Shown in pieces: positions 57,277 through 64,000 of a stretch of 64,000 nt of DNA (position 1 is the first letter of the stretch; every line of letters begins with the position of its first letter). The DNA is from Karstenula rhodostoma CBS 690.94 (Eukaryota; Ascomycota; Dothideomycetes; Pleosporales; Didymosphaeriaceae): assembly GCA_010093485.1 (NCBI GenBank), contig MU001499.1, positions 806,001-870,000 on the forward strand, written 5' to 3'. The translations under genes were made by a program, and so were the position numbers. Below the pieces are notes generated by a model. That model had not been told where the DNA came from. It did no database searches and worked only from the letters and a program-made list of their open reading frames with translations.

Positions 57277-58297
57277 CAGCAACGAAACTGGGACAGAGCC
57301 TGACGGCTTCTTGTGGGTCGAACTCTGCCCATATACTATTTGCAATCCCACAGAAGCACTGCCTGCGCTCAGATGCTTAAAGTTGCGGACCGGCTCCGTA
57401 GCTTTTAGTCCCTACAACAAGGAAATATCAATACAGTTTCACGGTGTCTGCGGCTGTATGGTCCTCCCGCCGTAGCTGCGCGTGAGCGCCTCATTCCACA
57501 ACGCTGACGTTAGTTAGGCTGAAGTCGCTGACCTCGAAATCGTTCTCAATTGAGGCGCAGCACTGAAATCAAAATTTTGCCTTGTTCTGATCGATGTCTC
57601 TCTGAGCCCGATACAGCCCATCTTCTCGGTTAGTCGGCTAGCATGCATCTATACGTAGTGCGCTATCTGTAGCAGCTGTGTTTCTAATTCGGCGGCAATG
57701 CACTGTGCCACCTTTGCCCTTGTGGAGAATGCCCTATGCTGGTTGGCTTGGGCGTCTTGGACCCCGTCGCCTACCCGAATACCCCGTAGTTGCATGCGCA
57801 CCTCGTTATGTAAATGCGAGGTGAGGCGCTGAGCAGCCACGCGCTCATGACCTTCGATGCGAATCAACGAGGCAGCTGACAGAGGCAACCACCCCATAAC
57901 TCGAGCACCGACCACGTCGACGCCGTTTAAATCGTTTGAATCGTTATCGAGGCTGGCAGGCAACCGTACGTCGTATAGTCTGGTTCCGGAATGTGGCTCA
58001 CTAACAAAGAAGGCTGAAGCTCTTGTCATCTGCCTTGCACCAGGCCTGACTCACTGCGGTGCAGGCCTCCTATACTGTCACCTTCAAAGAGGGTGGCCTC
58101 GCGTAGGTTCATTCCGGTGACTATAATCATAGCCATCGTCTATTCTGTGCCGCCACACTATAGCTCTCCTAAAAGCAAATATTCGCCGGAGCTCCAGCTA
58201 CCATACCCATCAGTCCATTTTTGTCTGCCATCTAGAGCGTCCAAACCCAAAGAAACTACCTTGATCTAAATACTGAGGCGGGTAACCGCCAACCAAA
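57277..58297. other. Gene-poor stretch with a minus-strand coding-like frame
   Basis: An open frame at 57649-58029 (-), starting MTRASAFFVSEPHSGTRLYD and containing IRIEGHERVAAQRLTSHLHN, looks coding in composition. Just upstream another frame reads NLREATLFEGDSIGGLHRSE before a stop. No family is recognisable; possibly two parts of one decayed gene. Otherwise empty. Confidence 0.35.
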
Positions 58298-58339
58298 GTG
58301 TCGAGTACGCACGCGTTACCTTCTGACATCATCTCGCAT

Positions 58340-58500
58340 CACCGCCACGCATGCCACCATGGAACACCCAAAGTCACTTACCTGGACTATGGTGTTGGTT
58401 TCAACAACCCTTGTGCAGAGGTAGATTATGCAGCTAAAGCATTGTGGGAAGGACGACCAATCGGTGTCGTTGTCTCTTCCGGTGTACGTAAGGCCGGGGT
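58340..58500 (+). pseudogene. Patatin-like phospholipase fragment
   Basis: The frame reads HHGTPKVTYLDYGVGFNNPC, then AEVDYAAKALWEGRPIGVVV and SSGV. This matches the block of fungal patatin-like lipases where an Asp-Gly-Gly/Ala catalytic motif is followed by 'NNP', a helix with Glu/Ala and 'IG..VS.G'. Here Asp-Tyr-Gly replaces Asp-Gly-Gly. Nothing before or after this ~50-residue scrap matches the rest of a patatin domain, and the lipase Ser motif is absent, so it is a relic. The assignment is from memory of the family pattern. Confidence 0.45.
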
Positions 58501-58648
58501 ACAAAGTGGTTGTTTCTGCTATTATTACTGTCTGAAATTTTCAGACATTAGTTATAAGCTGGAGCTGAAATACCTACTTCTACCTAATTACCTTAATATT
58601 TGACTATTTGACTGAATTTGTACCCCACCCTCTAGACCCGAAGGTGGG

Positions 58649-59340
58649 ATGACCACCAGCGATGGCAAGTTAAAGCGCATATTTCCCGTGGCAGAAGACC
58701 TCGATCACGATGGCCGGCGAGAAGAAGCAGCAGTATACTAGTGCATAAATGCCGAGAACGTCTGCCTGCGCACCATCAAGACCGGAATACCCCAGGGCCG
58801 CTACCGCGTTCGGTTTATTGTCTCGTTCCAAAACTCCTTGCAAACGCCGCCTCACGGTTTAGTCTTCTCCGTTGGCAAGCCATTCGACGCGACGACGTTC
58901 GCGCAGCGTTATGTTGATGCGAACATTACCCCTGATGTGGTCCCTGTGCTTCTTCATCCTGATGCAGTTAGAGTACTTGTGGGCAAGAAGAGGTACGAGG
59001 AGAAGATCGGAAAACTGTGGATGGAGATTGAGGGTGACATCGAGTTCAATGTGGGTCTTGATGGAGCGTTGGGGTTCATCGTGAGTCAGAGGTTTGAAGA
59101 AGGGGTTACTATTGACGGGTGGACCTTTGGAGGTGTAAGACTGGAGCCTGTATTTAGAAAGCCGGGAGATCTGTTGACAAGGAACCTTGTCTTATCGGTA
59201 AACATCGTGTCGGGGCGGTCAATCCAATCGCAAAGGTTATTGACCTTGGGAAGCAATACTTAGACGAACATTTATTTGAATTGGGCATTGCACTGTTTGG
59301 GGAAGCCTCCAGTAAACTTCTTCTATGGCATTGACGGGAA
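58649..59340 (+). pseudogene. Coding frame interrupted by TAG, with a shifted 3' end
   Basis: From the ATG at 58649 the frame reads TTSDGKLKRIFPVAEDLDHD, a TAG at 58739-58741, then INAENVCLRTIKTGIPQGRY, VRFIVSFQNSLQTPPHGLVF and on to 59263 with IDGWTFGGVRLEPVFRKPGD. Near 59170 a second frame becomes coding-like (IAKVIDLGKQYLDEHLFELG) to a stop at 59337. The TAG could be a mutated CAG. The stretch 'YRVRF...LWMEIEGDIEFNV...GWTFGGVRLEPV' looks like a beta-rich domain; I do not recognise the family. Probably a decayed gene. Confidence 0.45.
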
Positions 59341-59467
59341 GGAGCTATAGAGACTGCATGTTGTGATGTAGGATTGTGTTTAGCACCTTTTATAAAGATG
59401 TCGTGCGTGTGCCAATGAACCCTCTAACGACTATCTGGTGTAACGAATAGTTCACGGTACGAATATT

Positions 59468-59960
59468 TTATGTTAACACAGTAACTTCGACGGCATGATC
59501 CGTGCTAGTCTCATCCCACATCCGCCATTCTCTTCTTGCCCTTGTCCTTACAATTATCTCCGGTGCACTGCCTAGACCCTCCACACTCTGCGACATAGAT
59601 CCATATGTCCCTGGCGGTTTTCCGGTATCTTCTGTGCATTCATCGGGGGTCACAAGTAAAGGGTCACCAGCGCCATCAGCAGTAGCTTCGCTCTCGACAT
59701 CTCTGTCGTCAGTTGCTCGAGCCCACTTTAGAAGGATCAATTTTCCTATCCTACCGAATTTGATACGTGTTGGTTGACTCCAGGGCCCTGTCTGCTCATT
59801 GATATCGATGGTTGCTGCTTCGTTGGCAGGATCTTCGACTTGTCCGCTCGCAGCATGGCCGCAGTTCTCGCAGGGTTTCCTATCGAGGTCGCGTCGCCAT
59901 TGTGACCTCTTCCTCGCTAAAATTCGTACTTGTCCTCTAAACGGTAAAATCTACTACAAC
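59468..59960 (-). other. 164-codon open frame with a CxxC motif, no start codon
   Basis: From a TAG near 59960 the frame runs open to 59468. It includes RGQVRILARKRSQWRRDLDR, KPCENCGHAASG, INEQTGPWSQPTRIKFGRIG and an acidic C-terminal part (ATDDRDVESEATADGAGDPL). Composition is coding-like, and CENCGH resembles half of a zinc-binding site. There is no ATG in the frame. It could be the last exon of a gene whose 5' part is decayed or not visible. A chance open frame of this length is unlikely but not excluded. Confidence 0.35.
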
Positions 59961-62900
59961 CTGGTTGCTAGAATAAAGCATTTACACTGCCCTCTGTATG
60001 AGATAGCGGTGAGAAAACCACCCGCGATATTGTAGAGCCCCAGAAACCGATTTTTTGGCGAATAGGCTCTTCTTCACATAGACGCACGTGTCAACCAAGA
60101 TTTAGTGTCACTGTAAAAGGTTAATCGTATGTTGCGTTAGGAGGCTCTAGACTTGCTCCAATTTGTGCGGTCAGATTCTCCGTTAGCATCCAACATAAGC
60201 CGCTGTAGAGAATCGGAAGACACGGAGTAGTTTCGTGATTGAGCTGTTAGAACAGCCGATTGGTGAGGTTCACAGCTTGCCCGTAGCCGCGCGACTGCTA
60301 CACTTGGAGCATATGCAAATAGCGCCCTAATATTCCCAACAACACACCGCTACTGTTGTGACCAAAACTCTACTGTCGGGCGACAAAGCGCGATATTGAC
60401 GTGAATCACTTGCGAGAAACTTGGCTCTCCCTGTAAGCACACCATGCCATGAAAGGTTAGCCTCTTGTCGTTCCCGGGTTAGGAGTTCAACGTACAACTT
60501 GCTCCAATGCAACCATGACCGCGTCACCTACGCCTATCTGTCATCATTCCACCCCGACGGCCGAACACCATCTCCTAACACCCCTGGGTGTCTGGCTCAT
60601 GGTGTAGCAGCAGCATAGTTGTCGGCTCTTGTTTGGCCGGGTCGCTGTGATCGTCTACTGCCGACTTCCGAGCAACCACTCCATATGTTCCCACTTCAGG
60701 TTTCACTGTTGAAACGTAATATTTGTCGTAAGCCTGTAAGCTTATCATATGGCTGGTACAAGCGGACAGCTAATGTACTCAATGCAAAAGCGAGTTTGAG
60801 GCATTTGTATGCTACGCAGATATATCTACCTCCGTCGATTGATCTATGCTCCTCACATGCGTTTCACTATATGTGGCCATGGGTTGGTATTGATTCTTGC
60901 CTTTGACGCGATCCGAATATCTGTTCTCGACAATATCTCCTAGGACCTGCCCTTCTCTGTCGCCTACCTCGATCAAGGTCATCGATGGCTACAATGCGAG
61001 CAAAGCGATCTCTTCGCTGACCGGTCATCGATTACTCCGAACTCGTCGTTATCGTGCTCTTTGCAACAACGTCTAACGAATGAGTCATGGCTCAGACCCA
61101 GCGAGAGACCGACTTCACGAGACTTCTAAGCCTCGCAGGTCACGCATTCCAAGGAGATCTCGTACCGCGTGTTCAGCTGCAGCACCCGAGGCAGACTCCA
61201 CTCGGCCTTGCCCGGTTTACAGGACAATCTTCGCCAAGAGGTGGGGACATAGCGTTACGCGGGAGATCCAAGCTCTAAGTTGCTGTAGAGCAAAGCGTCT
61301 ATCATATCGGCACTTCGGGCCTGCGAAGCTCTTGGATGGCAGGTCAGAGATGTGAATGGGCAACGCAGCTACGTGGCGCCATTGTACCATCTCATCGAGA
61401 TGAATTATTGCATACCAACAACAAGCCTCGTTTCTCGAACCACCCCTAACAATACCAAACAGAAGCCTGCCACGATAACACAGACCAACTGCCGTTCCGA
61501 TGGCGTCTTACGGCAGCTAAGTTTCGAGAAACTTTGACCCTGAATGCATTCGCCTGCGATACGGTACCATATCGCCATTGACGTGCATGTGCTGCCTACT
61601 GCTTTCTCTCTTGTTGTGCTCTGCATTTGGGACACTGAGTGGACTGCTGCATCCTTGAGAATCTGATATGGCCCCTCTATAAGGTAAGACTCAAGGGCTG
61701 CGCGTATTCATTTCAAGCATGACGTCCACTGTTATGTAAAAAGTCCCTATCATTATTCGATAGGCGCTGACCATGCGATCAACCCGCAGCCCCGAGCCGC
61801 ACCATCCGAAGTTCCGCTAGCTTTTCGCTTCCCAGTATGTGTACCAGAGTCGTTTTCGTATTGGCAAAATGGGTCTTTAGCAAGCCTTAAGCTCTGGGCA
61901 CCGCGATAAATGCGTGCCAATGTCACCAACATACTAATATCACCGAGCCTGATCGTTCGACTGCCTGGCATCTCAGCGGAGTGGGTCGTTGACACGAGGC
62001 CCGTCCCGCGATATTCGCATCGAACTATTGATACAGACTGGGGGGTAACCCCAAGGAGGAAAGATCATCACCAATGACCAGACTCTCGCTTGCATGGGGT
62101 AACATCTTTCTTTCAGCTTGGATTCAGTAGCGCTGAACCGCAGTTTCGGAAACGAATATTCGTCCCTTCCCGCTGTAAGGTAATGCATGTTTTCGTGCGA
62201 AAACTGGTCGGCCGCCTTGCTTTAACGCCACACGAAGCATCACGAGAATGGCGCGTGGTGAGTGGGGTCCTCTTCGTGTCCCACGTCAGGCTCTTCCATA
62301 CGCAACCTATGAGCTCTACTGACCTCCCAGCATCATACTTATGAGAGACATAAGTCCATCCTCTCGCAAATAAGCGCCTTTTACTAGAAATGCGTCACAA
62401 AAGCGCAGCTCCCGGTGTGTACCGAGGTCCTATAAATTTTGTGGCTTGTATCGAACCGCCGAATTCGGGGCAGAGCTACCCTTCCCTGGCCCAACCCTCG
62501 TGGACTGACAGGGATCATTCCATGTGGCTTCCCGGACGGTACCAGATGTCATTTTCTCGAACGCACGCGACCCGGTTACTCCTCTCTTCATATTCCTCTC
62601 TCGTAAAGCCCTAAGACGCTTCGAAATCCACCCCTGTGACTCGACTCAGCCGACATCCCAGCGCCTATGTTAATGCTCTGCATTTGCGAGCAGGCATCAC
62701 CTGGGCAACGTCAATGGAGCGGCTGCAGTAGGTCTGAATTATTTCTACTGTTTTGATGCTACATGTTCTCTCGGAAGACCGGTTGTAACTTCTTGTATCG
62801 ACGCTTTTTGAGACTCTAACTGAAACCTGGGTTCGGTACGCACACATGCTCGTATACGCACAAGCAAGCACTCGCGATGTAGCCTGGATCGTATTCACCG

Positions 62901-64000
62901 CCATCCGGGTTTGCCTCGTCTTGTGTGAGTCAAAGGAGTGGTGCAGTTGCCTATAGGAAACTTTATTATAGTCGAACGGCGATTCCCATGTGCCCGCAAC
63001 GAGCCGAGATGCGAAAGCTCGGCGCACGGGGGTGAGAGTGGATGCACGTGGCAGCCCGTTCTCGCAACATATTGCGCTGAGGCCCCACCCCGACAACAAA
63101 ATTACCACGAGAGACATATCTTCAGCCCTAGAGCAAGCTTACTGGTGCTTTTTTTGCCCAGAGGAAAGTTCCACGAATTGAAAAGGTGCAAGCGTACAGT
63201 TAGCCCTACCAGTAAGCTGCGCCACATTGCTCTCGTAATTTCACATGGTCAAGTTTACAGTGTATGCTGATGCAGGGTAAAAATGCATATGGATCGTACC
63301 ACCTGGGATTGGTACAGATGATCTCGCAGTGAACATCAGAGACCCAATCAAAACAGGTGCATTGCTGAAGTGAAAGAGTTATCGTCAAACTTCCCACCGT
63401 TCGAAATCTATCGTTTGAGCATGTTACGAGTTGACTGGTTCGTTTCGAGTGGATGCTTCGCATTCTGACTACGACGCGCTGTCAGCAATTGTCTTGAGGA
63501 CAATACTAAGATTTCTGAACTATCAGCTGGATGATACATGAAAGTTCTGCATATCACCATCCTGACCTTCGAGTGCTAACAAAGCGACACGCTACTTGTT
63601 CGAGTATGCAGCTGGATCGCCCGCAGCACATCGCTCTAAGTAATTCCCTTACCCGGCGATAGTCGGGACGCGCGATACCGAAGATGTGGTATTCAGCTAA
63701 AATAATTATATTCGTACCGATCAGGGGTGTGTAGCGGGTGGTTTCCGAGAGACTAAATCTTTTCGGACTCGGATGACAGAGCGCTATGCTACGTCTCCTT
63801 CTCTGGCTCGCCTGTTGGAGCTTGTCGTAATCGTTTCCGCCACCTCTCGTCAGGAGCTTTGGCAATGTCTCGGTGCTGCAAGGTACGCTTGTCTACGACT
63901 TATCAGCTGTGCCATCTTCTTCTGTTTTTATTTTAGGAAACTATATGCTTTGAGATATCAGGAACTCGGCATCGAATGAACGTCTGATTCTTGCTTTAGA
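59961..64000. other. 4.0-kb stretch without recognisable genes
   Basis: Only short open frames (60-150 codons) with random-looking composition on both strands. No rRNA or tRNA signature, no terminal repeats and no telomere-like repeat were seen. Base composition is mixed, without the strong TpA excess of 9680-10985. Confidence 0.5.

Noticed and set aside
62665..63117. 150-codon open frame on the minus strand
   Set aside because: Random-looking composition; no motif or neighbour supports it.

Overview
This window is nuclear DNA from a filamentous ascomycete, most likely a dothideomycete (class inferred from the gene families, not tested). Genes are compact and split by short introns of mostly 47-175 nt with GT...CTRAC...AG signals. 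The encoded proteins are typical of Pezizomycotina: a DUF3824 protein, a Tps2-type trehalose phosphatase, a Gdh2-type NAD glutamate dehydrogenase, an Rtg2-like protein and a fungal acyltransferase-3.

Layout. (1) 1-6 kb: the 5' part of an acyltransferase-3 gene (-) runs off the left edge, followed by a long gap and an Arg/Ser-rich DUF3824 gene (+). (2) 6.5-14.4 kb: five tandem members (+) of one small family, here called the LPGE family after its 'LPG-E(L/I)RNRIYELV' start. They share two phase-1 intron positions. Three look intact and two are broken; a TpA-rich, repeat-like tract of about 1.3 kb lies among them. (3) 14.9-34.5 kb: a dense block of mostly recognisable genes: FEN1 flap nuclease (-), glutaryl-CoA dehydrogenase (+), a UBC4/5-type ubiquitin-conjugating enzyme (+), a non-canonical poly(A) polymerase-like protein (-), trehalose-6-phosphate phosphatase (+), a 79-aa fungal protein (+), mitochondrial GatB (+) and an 855-aa unknown protein (+). 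(4) 34.8-39.6 kb: a second patch with two more LPGE members (-; one intact, one frameshifted) and a more distant F-box-like gene (-), plus an intronless bacterial-type threonine aldolase (+). (5) 40.6-57.3 kb: WW-domain protein (-), S-adenosylmethionine synthetase (-) divergent from GPN3 (+), a Lys/Ala-rich basic protein (-), GDH2 (-), RTG2-like (-), RFT1 (-) and a GNAT acetyltransferase (+). (6) 57.3-64 kb: gene-poor, with scattered coding relics, including a patatin-like scrap and a frame interrupted by TAG, then about 4 kb in which I see nothing convincing.

The conserved genes do not form one pathway. GDH2, the Rtg2-like protein, glutaryl-CoA dehydrogenase, threonine aldolase and S-adenosylmethionine synthetase all belong to amino-acid metabolism, but their neighbourhood is probably incidental. 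The most unusual content is the LPGE family: local duplication, shared intron positions, two predicted GC-AG introns, and decay by point stops and homopolymer frameshifts, arranged on both sides of a stable core block. All exon boundaries were worked out by eye from splice consensus, frame continuity and comparison between the copies; none is backed by transcripts.
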